A stretch of DNA of 64,000 nucleotides, from positions 101,022 to 165,021 of the forward strand of contig JAUIIO010000006.1 of assembly GCA_030431715.1 (NCBI GenBank). Reading direction: 5' to 3'. A program made the position numbers and the translations under genes. The notes below the pieces were generated by a model. The model was not told the origin of the DNA, did not search any database, and saw only the letters and a program-made list of their open reading frames with translations. Numbering within the stretch: position 1 is the stretch's first letter; each line of letters begins with the position of its first letter. Shown piece after piece: positions 36,101-45,513 of this stretch. This DNA comes from a bacterium (GTDB lineage: Bacteria; Bdellovibrionota_C; UBA2361; RFPC01).

Positions 36101-36733
36101 CTTATAGTTTGTAAGCAGAATATCAGGCGGAGATTCGCGAAGAGCTTCATGGTTACTGATACCGTGGTCTTTTCCCATCTCTTTAAAGCCGGAAGAAGAT
36201 TTTCCATCGCCGCTATCTCGTCCGGTAAATATCCCAACTCTAAGGCCGGCATCTCTAAGCGCACTATTTTTAAATATATCTTTAGCAAACCTGCGCTCCT
36301 GATCACTTGCCAGGGCATTCATTGGATAAAGTACAATAGCCTTTATGCCATCTTTTCCTTCCTTCTTTGCTCTTAGTGCATAATCAAGTACTGGATAGAG
36401 AAAGCACTCTGTTTTACCTGAGCCTGTGCCAGTAGTAACAATCGTTGCCTGCGGCTTATGTCCGTCCTTAGTCGTAAGCCTTCGCCAGGCTAATATCTGG
36501 TGTTTAAAGGGGTGAAACGGGACTTCAATATCAAAGAGATTGTGATGTATGTCATCCGCTGTAACAAACGGACGTTGTATTTGAATCCAAGGGCCTTTAA
36601 AGAGGCCCTTTTCGGGGTCGGTGATAAATTTACTGAGCGACTCTTCGGCCTCGGCGATGCGAAACTCGAATGTGCCGCCGATATAGTGGAGCACCTGTTT
36701 CTTTACCGCTTCTGCAATATGAACTGGGAGCAT
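30134..36733 (-). CDS. 2199-aa DEAD/DEAH helicase with DUF1998 region (DruE-like or DrmA-DrmB fusion)
   Basis: A giant SF2 helicase. Walker A TTGTGSGKTECF lies near residue 97-108, the DELHTYDGAQGADV box near 239, TSATI near 275, and helicase C motifs STLEMGIDIGDLS and YLQRIGRAGRQTGS near 1116-1145. Metal-binding clusters follow (CASCG...CPQC near 1415-1440; CKDCG near 1552). The DUF1998/MZB core is GVPGGTGYL near 1650 with CRCRNLGG and CYRCVRNYG near 1705-1730. A C-terminal segment (RPDFIFWPEE, then VAVFTDGKRFHA, near 1839-1860) resembles a Vsr/DUF559-like nuclease fold. This order is that of Druantia DruE; DISARM instead splits the parts between DrmA and DrmB. Confidence 0.85.
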   Translation of the reverse strand: MLPVHIAEAVKKQVLHYIGGTFEFRIAEAEESLSKFITDPEKGLFKGPWIQIQRPFVTADDIHHNLFDIEVPFHPFKHQILAWRRLTTKDGHKPQATIVTTGTGSGKTECFLYPVLDYALRAKKEGKDGIKAIVLYPMNALASDQERRFAKDIFKNSALRDAGLRVGIFTGRDSGDGKSSSGFKEMGKDHGISNHEALRESPPDILLTNYKMLDYLLMRPKDQRLWSFNEPGTLKYLILDELHTYDGAQGADVACLIRRLKAKLGIQKGELCTVGTSATIDEGPVADKGRRKGAADEVEGAGDVLSLFAGTLFEEDIPRDSIIGEERIPTAKLTAYNPLEEQDVVYPRPRNTEPQDGEDALQYTVRQAKLWAAPLVTEDHSALREKLNEDFIAEVSEKPDGANELKVLLWELALSEWLKKHPLFKTLLEVSEAAEREAMPLDFETLAARAIGADLDVAADFADEFKGASREEREKVVASFFALISHAKEARSGRAFPLLSIRVQLWMRELRRLGRRVSEEMRFTWLEEKGTGFKALPAFHCSLCGESGWASMKNPETETTIQQQGVEGFELLSDPTRIYRASIGFQGKRDRRLVFFSRWKEEDSPPEYDTRQQLLGEEQQRYYLHPDSLVVRRGRGVCPLTDSKQSFRVKINDRTRTSGSATVGDQGCPHCGEREGIFFIGARGAVLSSVAIDELYGSPLNADPKLLAFTDSVQDASHRAGFFSSRTYQFTLRTALQHVIDEAGSDGVPLSEVGSKLLDYWKESHRPGGGSVRAAIETLLPPDLLEYPDYLEFRGADVEEPPAKLRENIELRLYWEAVSEFGLMQTHGRTLERMGSSALGWDTDRFENCLRSLRTRLEGVDPYFERVNEQDIAIWMLGMLHRYRERGALYHPFLENYAPSGWWGKSSRGFVPPEREIFPPVSRYKPAMFVTQPKNDSKWIHILAERVGNSAAPWHIVWARRVFADHLSDQSIIDALSAFLKEGVEAELLVHVKTEAGREYYSISSEAARLYTDAVSLVCSHTRQMVVRPVTEAKYWRGAPCLEYHGSGGVYEETSFNARQNYYRARYKKGALRRVVAHEHTGILETETREQLENDFIKGQHRDDPNVLTCTSTLEMGIDIGDLSSTMLCSIPPSTANYLQRIGRAGRQTGSSFIISVVNQRPHDLFFFARPQELLKGKIDTPGCWIDAAAVLVRQYLGFCFDTAATKGIIKEFPGSPGKLVEDNAKEEGVLRVFFQWMESQQVKLRAAFMQRFDKEIKSDTRERFLMISEAFEIRNTLEKLLKAYAAEQQSITNGIQDITKRLAEEGLKPDEKLELDRDLRFLNGRKFREQRRTAYEFLCENGLLPNYAFPDRGVRFFGSVYGRNDKRADKTVELYRGPAQALRELAPHNHFYTHNRRFQVQRVPLGSAQDEIVEEFGVCASCGYMGRINKAEKLARCPQCHTSGPRAPGGHRHNFVEFPRTYALSQMEFYDSYSADRGEERERAYYRHVSSFDLADDGVSVGVVGDDDLPFGIEYRSELTLREVNTGFYESDTSEVFGPGQEASEEGFVICKDCGVIVGPNDKRAEVRHARTCAGNKKAIKLEKAGKNTDKAYTFERVYLYREIKSEAIRLLVKYSDAASLLTLQACIELGLKKKFEGNPAHILIRQQAAVDAETGVTKNYLVLLDGVPGGTGYLKTLYDEMTDGKKGAGIMDVLREALKALETCRCRNLGGSSHDDSETDGCYRCVRNYGLQYRSEEIKRSAGVEILKELIAAGERRTAKKDLEAISVNALFESNLEKEFIESLRGFAREQEGTLSNVIVRGKRGYRLELPRTKQIWEIELQRALNEKDGVSIMSRPDFIFWPEEAGVRPVAVFTDGKRFHAEPGENNILAKDFEKRRSILKSSGFWVFSLTWNDLMDDSTKNFYGYNKKLEGNLGQVLAAHGLNGKFITKYAGLNPYMQLCGFLLSPREQLWRQLSSSIGVLMLTADRKKGRVYKPDFEEEIWKWREGTDLNKLEVRDDGDCFYSARVSPSSDFLVFSDAEGLESKNPKSLRFVARLPDSDECVGEKSFLERWRQFLAIMNFYQFQPEFYFWAASECSNNTAPEVDMFMLADKMVSKEWSDALELTLSRLRPHLEKLAYNDLACGVPEIELEHPEESDEVAELGWAASRVVVLCGSQADFRDGWEKSGYRVYTEESFIKVLSENEYMFSNYLEESV

Positions 36734-36734
36734 A

Positions 36735-39700
36735 TTAGAGACCTAGCCTTTTTTGAAAGTGTTCGTAGGCTATACGGTAATCTTCTTCGCGATCAACCTT
36801 AATAAAGGGTGGGTAGAAGGTCTTTGTGACTTCTTGTGTGCCGTTATCTATTTTCCAGGTGACAGTCAGTGGGGACTCGCCATCGTGGTTCTTTCTTGCT
36901 TCGCGTAGCTCTCTTGCCCCGGCTGATTTTCTGGTGGTGTTGGGGAGCCTTCTGCCTTTTTGGTCGTATTCGTCTGCCAGTTCATACTGGCGCATTACTG
37001 GGAATTGGACTCGATATATGGTCAGGAGTTCTTCTAGAGTTATATCGAGACCGAGAGCTGTTAGAACATCTATCTCAACTTGCGCTTGGCGACGACTGAT
37101 ATCTACACGCAAGGGAGACTTATAACTCCAGACCTCATAATGGAGCTCGCTCCAAGGAAGCTCGGTGCTATTAATATACGAGTCTCCGTAGGTAGCAGCG
37201 AATGCGTCGTTGGATATATTGCTGGCATTCGCCATTTGCCAAATCTCCTTATAGTGCGAACTAAGGCAATGAAGACGAAGACCTCGGTGGATTAATGGAG
37301 TTATGAATGGTTCCTCAAGCAAAGGCTGATTCATAATATCAAATTCATAAACATCCGACCTTCCCTTCGCACGCAAAAGAAAATCGAAAAGTATAGAACT
37401 CATAGGAATTGCCCATGACAAAAGGGAGGGTAACTCTTTGACTGCTAAGAACATCACTGTATTAACGCTCGTTATCCCTGTAGGCACTAGGGCTGAAGTT
37501 AAGGACCGTTCTGAGCTTGGCTGACACATTCTCCTAAACGCCATTCTTGGCAGCTCCACTATCGACTGCCCAAGCGCAGAACTCTTCCCCACCGACGCAA
37601 CAGTCTTCTCAAACTTACCCCGATCTCCACTCTCATCCCCCGGCCGATAAACAGTCCGTGGTAAGAAATCCTCCGGCAGTTCTGTCAGATCAAGCTCATC
37701 ATAGGCATTATTATGAGTACATTCAGTACGAGCATTTTTATAGTGAGGATTTCCGACAAAGAATAATGGGCCCGTGAGAATTACATCATCAGGTTTCTCT
37801 GGCTGGTAGCTGGGGGAATCCTGTCTGGTGATTTCGCCTGACTGTTGTGCGCCAGTCTCATCAAAGTAACGTGTTACACAATAACCTTCTCCTGAAGTAG
37901 CAAGAGTCTTAGGAGCACCTGCAAATTTGCGGAGCACCTCCATAATCTCAACACTATGCACCTGAGGAATCGGCGTAGACTTCCAACCACTTTCATCTCC
38001 TCTAAAGAGCTTAGAAAAAATCTTAAGCTCCTGCTCGCCCACATGCACCAGCCTATTCGGATGTCCTCTTGTCTCCCATTTATTATCATCTGTCTTAATA
38101 CCGGGGCAGATTCCGTGTGTGTTGCCGGAAATGCATGAATCAATCGTGGTTGGATGAAATAGATTATAAATCGCATGAAATGATATTTTTTCTTTCTCTC
38201 TCCCGAATATATTAAGACTGAATGAAGTATGGTGATCTACATCTACAAACAGTACCAACTCATTCTTTAGTTGATAATGAGCAATAAGTCGCTTATAATA
38301 AGCCTCCCGTAAACTGATACCCTTCGTCTCATCATATACCCCCTCAGGGTGTAGCAATGCCCCAAGCCCAAAATCACCGATCAGTGAAAAGCAACGTACT
38401 ATAAAATTCTTATAAAGATTTGTTTGCGATCCCTGAAGCGCGGCATAAAGCTTGCGACTGTTTAAAAATTTAGTGGAGCCAAGGCTGCTAGTAAGTTCCT
38501 TATTATAAATACTTCTATTGCGGTTATCTTCAATGAGTGCAGGTCTAGCCGAGTTATATTTACCACTCTTAACTTTCCTCACTCCCAGTGTTGGATCAAA
38601 CTCATTAAGCACTACCGCATCATTCCAGGTGGCCTTAATCCAGGGTGGATTACCCACTACAAGATCAAATCCAGCATGTGCCGAAAACTCAGATAGCACC
38701 TCGGGATAATGAAGCTCCCAATGTAAAAACCGCTCATTTTGCGCAATGCTCTGAAGCTCTGAAAGCCAGGGAAGTATATCCGTAAGCTTCTCTGTGTCAG
38801 GCAGCTCTTCCATCGCTGCTTCATAAAGAAGCTCAACATCAATTCCAAGCCGCCACGATAAAAAAGCTCTATCTTGTGAAACCGAAGAACCACCTAAAAG
38901 CATCTTTGCCGTGGCCAGCCACGCTTCGCGTGTCGGAAGTTTTTCAGCACTCTTTACCGGATAAAACCAGAGCGCACACCACGCATCCATTAAAAGCTTA
39001 AGCCGCTGAAATGACCCTGAGCTTGCTTCAAGCGTGCGCTTTACTTCTTCCTGCTCAGATAAACTCGGGGCAGGTTTATCCCACTGAGGGGCTTCTGGCC
39101 ATACACTCGCTGGAACTTCCGTTTTAGTAAGAGCTTCATTGCGCTCAGAAGTATAGTTCTTAAAATGCTCATCTACTAATCGCGAGAGCTCTAAAAGCTC
39201 AAGTAGCTGTTCATCGCCGTACTTTGGCTTCACCTCTTTCTTATGCCAGTCTGCAACAGCGCTGCATTGCTCTCGAAGGTGTTTCTTAATCTCTTTCTCT
39301 GCCGCCGCAGGCACCATTTCGTCATCAAAAACGAGAAAATGATAAATCTCATCGGCCGCACGTGCTTCGCCCGGTTTTAGCGTTCGTGGCTGAGCGCCAC
39401 TTTTTCCAACATGCTTGCCTTTTTTTAGTGCATCTTTCTTAAAGACTGCGCGCTTAGCACCAATAATGCTATTTCCGGCCCTGAGCCTCAGGCCAAACCA
39501 CGGCGTTGCACTTAAGCGATAATCGGTAGATTCATCTTCTTTATCAGTGTTGTTGTCTCGAAGCTGATGGATACTGCCCAGCCAGAGTGAGAGCTCTCCA
39601 AGTTCTACCGCAGTTGGGTTAAGATCCACCCCGTAAACATTTCGGCAGGCTATATAGTGCTTTACCCGAAGCTTTTCCTCGTTATACCGCGTCACTTCAA

Positions 39701-41540
39701 TCTGACGGCCAATTTGCTTTTGTTTAAGCTCCAGATACTTATCAGCTAGCTGCCCAGTTGCTTCGTTTAGAAATGCGCCTGATCCCATTGCTGGCTCACA
39801 GAGCTTCAGATCTAAAATTTTATCAGCATCATCAGGCGTATAGTCTTTTAAAAGTTCACGCAGGGCTTCTTTTACCAGTGTTTCAGTTAAAACCTGCGGG
39901 GTGTAATAAGATGCGCTCTTTTCTCGGTCGATGCCTGAAAGATAAAGAATAAATGTTCCTTTTGCATATTCACGCACCTCGCCGTTTTTTGTGCGCACAA
40001 TCTCATCTACTTTAAAGTCATCCTGCCTTGACTTTGATACAAACCAGGATGCTGTCTTTTTATCTTTGATATCTTCGTCTTTATTCTTAACTTGTATAAG
40101 AGTTTCTGTAGCAAACATCCCCTTATAAGAGAGCAACCCTTCATAAACGGCTCCAAGCTGATTTATGCCAAGTTCTGCATAGTTTACCCGACCCACCGAT
40201 CGTGTTTTTTCATGACTGCTTAGCGAGAGGTTTCTTACCACTTTTTGTAAACACTCGTTTCTAAGATTCGCTCCTGATAGGAGCGGAGTCTGTCCCGGAT
40301 CAAAGAGTGTCGCCGTCAGGGGCTTAATTTCAAATGTTTTTAGAGTTGCTGAGTGAATGAGCTGCGCCTGCGCTTTCACTCCTTCCGGGTGAAAGCCCTT
40401 GTGTATGAGGGCAAAGAGTCGATCAAGGTGTTCTTGAAAGTAAAAGCCTGCTTTGGCCTCTTCTGTAAGTGGCACATGCTCTAAGTCTCTAAGCGCTTCA
40501 AGGCTATAGCCCAGTCGATAGGCCTCATCCGCCATTGGCAAAATACCAAGCTCAAGTCTGGCTTCAGCAAAAAAACAAAAGAGAAGTCTATACACAAATA
40601 CAAGTGATTCGTGACGCAGGTCTTCCGGGGTAACTTCTCTGACTATTCCGTCTATCTCAACTTTCGTGTAAGAGGCATTCTTTGATCTTCTGTAATCAAC
40701 CCACTCATTTGCAATAAGTTCAATAGAATCACGCACCGCATACTGCAACGCATCACTCACGCCGTAGGCAAACTTATGCGAATTATCTTCCAGAGCATCA
40801 TGAAGCACGCTGCCCTGATCGGCATCCGGGGCAAGTGTCTCCTTTGATAAGAGTGCCGCTGTTGCAAGCAGCGAATCGGTATCTTTTCTACTTAATAGCT
40901 CATCCAATTCAAACGAAAGATATCTGCCGCCGGCATACTTCTCTCTATCAAAAAGATGAATGACTGAGCCTGCAAGCATAATAACCCACCGGGGGGCATC
41001 GTCTTCAATAAAGAGCTTGCCAATTGCTTTACTCCAGACATCAGGAAAGAGTTTCACCTCATCGCTTTGCTGCTGGCTATCTTTAAGCGCGGGATAGAGT
41101 TCAAGCGCCATTTCCAGAGGGCTACCGTCTGGCAAATTTCCTTCTGGCAAACAAAATGGCGCTTCCACAATTGACAGCCACCGCTTATCGCCACGCCTAA
41201 CTTCAGTTAGGACCGGGATTTGATACTTCCCCCCTGTTATCTCAGCAAGCTGCGGCGATATGTCATAACCTAGAGAAGTAAGTAACTTTTGATGCCATTC
41301 AGTGATAGCTTCAAAACGAGCATTGAGATTAAAGCGCTTTTGAGCATCTTGTATCTGCATCGCTTCCTCTTTCGCTCTAAAGTAAAGCGAAGAACAAGCT
41401 GCTAGTCTCTTAGCCGGGCTTCTTGAACCGAGGTCTTTCCAGCGATCTTTTACCTCTTTGAGATCTTTTTGAAAGGTGCTCTCAAGATAGTGCTCGCTAT
41501 AAAAATCACCTTCATTTTTAATAACTGTGGCTAGACTCAT
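36735..41540 (-). CDS. Eco57I/PglX-type N6-adenine DNA methyltransferase, 1601 aa (DrmMI-like)
   Basis: A very large adenine methyltransferase. The family hallmark [19 protein letters not shown] comes before motif [15 protein letters not shown], near residue 580. Motif [14 protein letters not shown] lies near 961. A target-recognition-like region occupies about 1000-1350 and a helical tail the rest. The N-terminal 550 residues are helical and without an obvious nuclease motif. It probably marks host DNA so that the helicase-nuclease partners spare it, as PglX does in BREX and DrmMI in DISARM class 1. It starts 6 bp after the SNF2 gene and ends 1 bp before the next. Confidence 0.88.
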   Translation of the reverse strand: MSLATVIKNEGDFYSEHYLESTFQKDLKEVKDRWKDLGSRSPAKRLAACSSLYFRAKEEAMQIQDAQKRFNLNARFEAITEWHQKLLTSLGYDISPQLAEITGGKYQIPVLTEVRRGDKRWLSIVEAPFCLPEGNLPDGSPLEMALELYPALKDSQQQSDEVKLFPDVWSKAIGKLFIEDDAPRWVIMLAGSVIHLFDREKYAGGRYLSFELDELLSRKDTDSLLATAALLSKETLAPDADQGSVLHDALEDNSHKFAYGVSDALQYAVRDSIELIANEWVDYRRSKNASYTKVEIDGIVREVTPEDLRHESLVFVYRLLFCFFAEARLELGILPMADEAYRLGYSLEALRDLEHVPLTEEAKAGFYFQEHLDRLFALIHKGFHPEGVKAQAQLIHSATLKTFEIKPLTATLFDPGQTPLLSGANLRNECLQKVVRNLSLSSHEKTRSVGRVNYAELGINQLGAVYEGLLSYKGMFATETLIQVKNKDEDIKDKKTASWFVSKSRQDDFKVDEIVRTKNGEVREYAKGTFILYLSGIDREKSASYYTPQVLTETLVKEALRELLKDYTPDDADKILDLKLCEPAMGSGAFLNEATGQLADKYLELKQKQIGRQIEVTRYNEEKLRVKHYIACRNVYGVDLNPTAVELGELSLWLGSIHQLRDNNTDKEDESTDYRLSATPWFGLRLRAGNSIIGAKRAVFKKDALKKGKHVGKSGAQPRTLKPGEARAADEIYHFLVFDDEMVPAAAEKEIKKHLREQCSAVADWHKKEVKPKYGDEQLLELLELSRLVDEHFKNYTSERNEALTKTEVPASVWPEAPQWDKPAPSLSEQEEVKRTLEASSGSFQRLKLLMDAWCALWFYPVKSAEKLPTREAWLATAKMLLGGSSVSQDRAFLSWRLGIDVELLYEAAMEELPDTEKLTDILPWLSELQSIAQNERFLHWELHYPEVLSEFSAHAGFDLVVGNPPWIKATWNDAVVLNEFDPTLGVRKVKSGKYNSARPALIEDNRNRSIYNKELTSSLGSTKFLNSRKLYAALQGSQTNLYKNFIVRCFSLIGDFGLGALLHPEGVYDETKGISLREAYYKRLIAHYQLKNELVLFVDVDHHTSFSLNIFGREKEKISFHAIYNLFHPTTIDSCISGNTHGICPGIKTDDNKWETRGHPNRLVHVGEQELKIFSKLFRGDESGWKSTPIPQVHSVEIMEVLRKFAGAPKTLATSGEGYCVTRYFDETGAQQSGEITRQDSPSYQPEKPDDVILTGPLFFVGNPHYKNARTECTHNNAYDELDLTELPEDFLPRTVYRPGDESGDRGKFEKTVASVGKSSALGQSIVELPRMAFRRMCQPSSERSLTSALVPTGITSVNTVMFLAVKELPSLLSWAIPMSSILFDFLLRAKGRSDVYEFDIMNQPLLEEPFITPLIHRGLRLHCLSSHYKEIWQMANASNISNDAFAATYGDSYINSTELPWSELHYEVWSYKSPLRVDISRRQAQVEIDVLTALGLDITLEELLTIYRVQFPVMRQYELADEYDQKGRRLPNTTRKSAGARELREARKNHDGESPLTVTWKIDNGTQEVTKTFYPPFIKVDREEDYRIAYEHFQKRLGL

Positions 41541-41546
41541 ACTGCT

Positions 41547-44507
41547 CTACACCCCCTCTATTGCAAGAATGAGCTGAGATGTAGGCGTATCAGCCGGGGT
41601 GAACTGGCGCCGCATCCACAGTTGTCTGCTTTTTAAGTGCGCTTCAATGTATTCTTCTTTAGATCGGAATTTACGGTAATGTGGGCTCTCTTCGGTTAGT
41701 GCTTCTTTTTTTTGCTCAATGTATTTTTTCCGTTTATCAGCCCATTCACGCAGACGACGTTCTTCTTTTCGAAGCTGCGAAGCCAGCCCTTCACTAAAAT
41801 GCTTATGAGTTAGCGCCAGGAGGTGTTCAAGACTCGCCTGTACTGCAGATGCTCGCATGAGGTTAGCTGATTCTAGCTTTTGGTCACCGCCTAGATTCAC
41901 CTGCGCTTCAAAGTCAGCTCGCGCTAGCGCTTCGCGAAGCGGAAAGACTTGCGGATCGGACGTGCTTCCGGGCAAAAACTGTACAGCGTGCGCGGAAGAC
42001 ACCAGTGGGCTTCCTGCTTTTGAGCTCAGCTGACCGATAAAGCAAAAGAGGAGCTCGCCTTTTGTAAGTGCAGATGAAGTAATATAGGGAGCTTCGTCAC
42101 GACCGTGCAAAAGAAGCAGTCGCTCTGTAACCCACTGCAGTATCGGATGTTGATCTGTAAGCAATGTTTCCTGCGACCAGTAGCCTGACATATTACGCGC
42201 TGCTTCAATGGCACGATCGGCGCGGTGAGGATAGTCAGTAAGATGAAACTCTCCATCTGCTGGATACGCTTCAGGTGGAATGACGCTGGCGCCATATATA
42301 ACATCGCTTTTTACACTTTCAGCGCCTAAATAACGTGCGAGTTCTTCTGGCGGTTGCAAAAGTAAGAGCTCGCCGCGATCTTCAATATCAGTATAGCCTT
42401 CCTGTTGCTCCTTAAAGAAACGATAACCTTTTAGAAGATAATCCTGATCGGAATATATCCGGAGACGAGAGAGTTCTTCACGTACCTCAGCTTCGTCCTC
42501 TTCATCTTCATCGCTTAGAAGCGCTACTAAATCATCATCTATCTCTACTCTAGCCTGTTGTAAGGTTGCTTCAAGTGAAGCGGCTGTATCATTCGCATCA
42601 TCAGACGGAGCACCCTGTTCAAAAACCTCAGTATTTCCTTTTAGCACTCCTTCCTTTGCAACGTACTCTTCTTCTTTTTTTACATCATAGAGCTTAAGCA
42701 CGCTCTCTTTTGAAGTCCGGGTATGGTTAATCTGCTCAACTTTGTCTATGAGCTTTTGGAATATCTGCATATCACCAGAAAAGTCTTCGTTCTCGCTGGC
42801 TGTCATCAGGTAGCGTATGTACGGTTTTTCCTTCTGTCCGAATCTGTCGATACGGCCATTTCGTTGTATGGTAGTGATAATCGACCAGGGGAGATCGTAA
42901 TGAATAAGATGATGACACTGGTGGTGTAAATTTATGCCTTCAGATGCAACGTCAGTTGCTATGAGAATTCGCACCGGCGAGCTCCCGGTAGAAAATGACT
43001 CTACGAGCTCTGACAGACCTGCGTCGGTAAAAGAGCCGTGCATTACAGCAATTGGTTGTTGTGGCTGATCGGCTTCTTTAAAAGAGAGCTTTTTTATGCC
43101 GAACTCGGCTGCCAGCGCTTCGGCCAGCGCATTCTGTGTTTCTCTAAACTCGGTAAATATGACCACACGCGGCGCTTTTTTGCCGCCGTCTGCTCCTATT
43201 TCTTTAAGCTCTTTTAGCAGCGTGGTGTAGCGCGTGGAATCGGTGAGGCTCTGTTTGCCCAGTGCGTCCTGCAAAGTCTTAAGGAGTTTTACTTCATCTT
43301 CTTTGTTGTCATTTTTTGCAAGTTCTTTCAGCCGCTTTGCAAGCGAGGTGCGGCAAGCATCGGGGCTTGAGAGAAAGAGTTTGTATATGCCGAACTCAAG
43401 GAGTGAATTTGTTCTTTTTCCACTTTTAACAAAGTTACGAATACGAGAAAGCGCATCAAATACTTTCTCTTCTTCGGCTGATGCTTTCGCTGTGGTCTTT
43501 GCAATCGGAACAACCTCACGCTCTTGCAGGTGCTCACTCACCTGTTTTCTAATATCCTCTTTGTACCGCATCAGAAAATACGGCTTTATATCTTTCGCTG
43601 AATATTCCGCAAGATTCGGATCAGCAATTGCTGAAGGCTCAAGGAGGCTAATAAGCTGACCAAAGGTTCGAGCTTTTCCGTTATGGGGCGTGGCTGTCGT
43701 AAGTATCAGATTTTCAGCAGTGTTAGATAAGAGCTGCGCTAACTTATGGCTTAGATGTCGTTCGGGCACTGATGCGCCTGCCACGTTATGCGCTTCATCA
43801 ATAACGACTACATCCCATTTTGTTTTCTCAAGGAAGTGCTTATACTGGCTGGTTTTTAGCGTATCTATACTAATGATAACGCGTTGAAAGATCTCAAAAG
43901 GATTTTTATTGAGCGGTATCCGTCGTCGCAGCCGGGCGATGCCGGGCGTATCCAGCCGAGTGAGTGGAATAGTAAACCTATTCCAGAGCTCTGACTGGAA
44001 TTGATTAAGCATAGATTTTTTAGCCAGCACAAGTATTCGCGCCGCGCGGCCTCTTCTAGCAAGCTCTGAGAGAATCATACCTACCTGTACTGTCTTTCCG
44101 AGCCCCACGTCATCTGCCAGAAGCAGCCTTACCCTTGGCTGCTCGAGTGCTTTAGCTACTGCTTCTTTTTGGAACTGAAATGGTTCAAAGACACCCATAT
44201 CATGAAGATCTGGTTTTGTTCCGGTGACTGGCTTTTGTCTGAGAGAGGCTTCAAGATAGAGCTTTGCTTTTTGAAATCCAGATGAGGTATCAACAATGAG
44301 TTTGGTGGTCTTGGGATCAACAGGTTTTATTTCATCTAGCGCTGAGAGGAATATCGCTTCGTGTCCTCTAACGAGCGAATCTGTGCCCACACAATGCACT
44401 GCTTTAAGATTTGAGTCTCCGTGACTTACATCTTTAACCTGTCGCACCCGCCATTCAGCCCCGCGACACTCTACTCGCATGCCGGGCGACAAAACCACTT
44501 CAGTCAT
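41547..44507 (-). CDS. SNF2-family helicase/translocase (DrmD-like)
   Basis: A 986-aa SNF2/RapA-like DNA translocase. Motif I LLADDVGLGKTVQ lies near residue 128-140, VIDEAHNVAG near 235, LTTATPHNG near 268, and the C-terminal motor near 470-565 (VVIFTEFRETQNAL, ATDVASEGINLH, and RNGRIDRFGQK as motif VI). A lysine-rich coiled tail (about 900-960) precedes the end. Its position directly before a PglX-like methyltransferase is the drmD-drmMI arrangement of class 1 DISARM. The ATG follows GGAGG and overlaps the upstream stop by 8 bp. Confidence 0.88.
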   Translation of the reverse strand: MTEVVLSPGMRVECRGAEWRVRQVKDVSHGDSNLKAVHCVGTDSLVRGHEAIFLSALDEIKPVDPKTTKLIVDTSSGFQKAKLYLEASLRQKPVTGTKPDLHDMGVFEPFQFQKEAVAKALEQPRVRLLLADDVGLGKTVQVGMILSELARRGRAARILVLAKKSMLNQFQSELWNRFTIPLTRLDTPGIARLRRRIPLNKNPFEIFQRVIISIDTLKTSQYKHFLEKTKWDVVVIDEAHNVAGASVPERHLSHKLAQLLSNTAENLILTTATPHNGKARTFGQLISLLEPSAIADPNLAEYSAKDIKPYFLMRYKEDIRKQVSEHLQEREVVPIAKTTAKASAEEEKVFDALSRIRNFVKSGKRTNSLLEFGIYKLFLSSPDACRTSLAKRLKELAKNDNKEDEVKLLKTLQDALGKQSLTDSTRYTTLLKELKEIGADGGKKAPRVVIFTEFRETQNALAEALAAEFGIKKLSFKEADQPQQPIAVMHGSFTDAGLSELVESFSTGSSPVRILIATDVASEGINLHHQCHHLIHYDLPWSIITTIQRNGRIDRFGQKEKPYIRYLMTASENEDFSGDMQIFQKLIDKVEQINHTRTSKESVLKLYDVKKEEEYVAKEGVLKGNTEVFEQGAPSDDANDTAASLEATLQQARVEIDDDLVALLSDEDEEDEAEVREELSRLRIYSDQDYLLKGYRFFKEQQEGYTDIEDRGELLLLQPPEELARYLGAESVKSDVIYGASVIPPEAYPADGEFHLTDYPHRADRAIEAARNMSGYWSQETLLTDQHPILQWVTERLLLLHGRDEAPYITSSALTKGELLFCFIGQLSSKAGSPLVSSAHAVQFLPGSTSDPQVFPLREALARADFEAQVNLGGDQKLESANLMRASAVQASLEHLLALTHKHFSEGLASQLRKEERRLREWADKRKKYIEQKKEALTEESPHYRKFRSKEEYIEAHLKSRQLWMRRQFTPADTPTSQLILAIEGV

Positions 44508-44910
44508 AGTCCTCCGGAGCTATCACAAGATCTTTTCTTCCCGCATACAACAGGCACCCATTCAAGATCTCACAATCATCTTCAAACCCAAGAAGCGACT
44601 CAAAATCATTCTCCCCATCTTCAATCTGCGCAAAATAAAGAATCGCCGCTTTAAGCCAGGCCTTTGCATGCGAGGGAATCGAATCAAAATCCCTAACGAC
44701 AATATCAACGACATCAAGAATCGCCTGTGCAAGCTTCACGTTAATAAGAGGCTTCGTCCTGGCCTGCTCCGCAGTCTCTTTAAAATGCCCCGCCGCACGC
44801 TCGTAACATTCCTTAGCTGAAAGCACCTGCGCTTCCGGTAATAGCTTATTTAGCGCCTGTAGTTGCTCCGCATTTAGTTCATCAGGCTCAAAGCCCAGCT
44901 GATTACTCAT
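44500..44910 (-). CDS. Small DUF1232/YkvA-like protein, first gene of the defence operon
   Basis: A 136-aa helical acidic protein. The segment KAWLKAAILYFAQIEDGEND followed by LLGFEDDCEILNGCLLYAG resembles the DUF1232 (YkvA) core, in which a hydrophobic helix is followed by a D/E-rich turn and G...DD...L. It lies at the head of the operon and overlaps the SNF2 start by 8 bp, so it is translated with it. Its role in the system is unknown; an accessory or regulatory subunit is likely. The family assignment is moderate. Confidence 0.65.
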   Translation of the reverse strand: MSNQLGFEPDELNAEQLQALNKLLPEAQVLSAKECYERAAGHFKETAEQARTKPLINVKLAQAILDVVDIVVRDFDSIPSHAKAWLKAAILYFAQIEDGENDFESLLGFEDDCEILNGCLLYAGRKDLVIAPEDYD

Positions 44911-45024
44911 AAAAAAGGTCTTATAATATTAGAAAGTCTGGACCCAACAAATCACCCTATCCTAATGTAATAACTATGTCGTTTCAACAACTTATTACTC
45001 AAGCTCAGCAACAAAATTCGCAAT

Positions 45025-45513
45025 TTAAAACTTAATATTCCCGGTATTCACATCAGCTAGAAATATCCCGACGCGCCCCATAAGCTCCCGTATCACTGCC
45101 TGCGCCTCTTCCCAATTTTCACCGAATTCTTCTTCTTTTTCCGAAAACCAATGTGAATCAAATCGAACATGCTCGGGATCTTCATCTAAGTAAGCACTTC
45201 CAAAGTCTAGTAAACAGGGTACATGAACAATACTCATCTCAATCGCTAGCAATTTATCATCAAATGCCACTAGCCGTGGCACCTGTAATCCCCTGATTAC
45301 ATGAATTTTTTCTTCTTTTAATCTTTGATAGACAGCTAGCTCACGCTGGTAACCCACTGGCATCGCATGAATTTTTAGAGCTGTATTCTTACCTGTAAGA
45401 TATACACACCCCTGCGTGCCAAACCCCAAAACATCGACTATACTGGTGTTAGCATCTAAACAATACTTGGCAGCATTAGTATCTAAATCCAGTTTATTGT
45501 ACGTAATAGTCAT
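45025..45513 (-). CDS. Minimal protein-kinase-fold protein, 162 aa
   Basis: A protein kinase-like fold cut to 162 residues. The glycine loop VLGFGTQGCVY lies near residues 28-38, the VAIK-like lysine in TALKIHAM near 45, a helix C segment GYQRELAVYQRL, a hinge LLAIEMSIV near 89, and a catalytic-loop-like GIFLADVNTGNIKF at the very end. LLDFGSAYLDEDPE near 102 follows a pattern recurring in this small family. It lacks the activation segment and C-lobe, so it may be a pseudokinase or nucleotide binder. It is divergent from 45512-45796, with overlapping start codons. Confidence 0.65.
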   Translation of the reverse strand: MTITYNKLDLDTNAAKYCLDANTSIVDVLGFGTQGCVYLTGKNTALKIHAMPVGYQRELAVYQRLKEEKIHVIRGLQVPRLVAFDDKLLAIEMSIVHVPCLLDFGSAYLDEDPEHVRFDSHWFSEKEEEFGENWEEAQAVIRELMGRVGIFLADVNTGNIKF

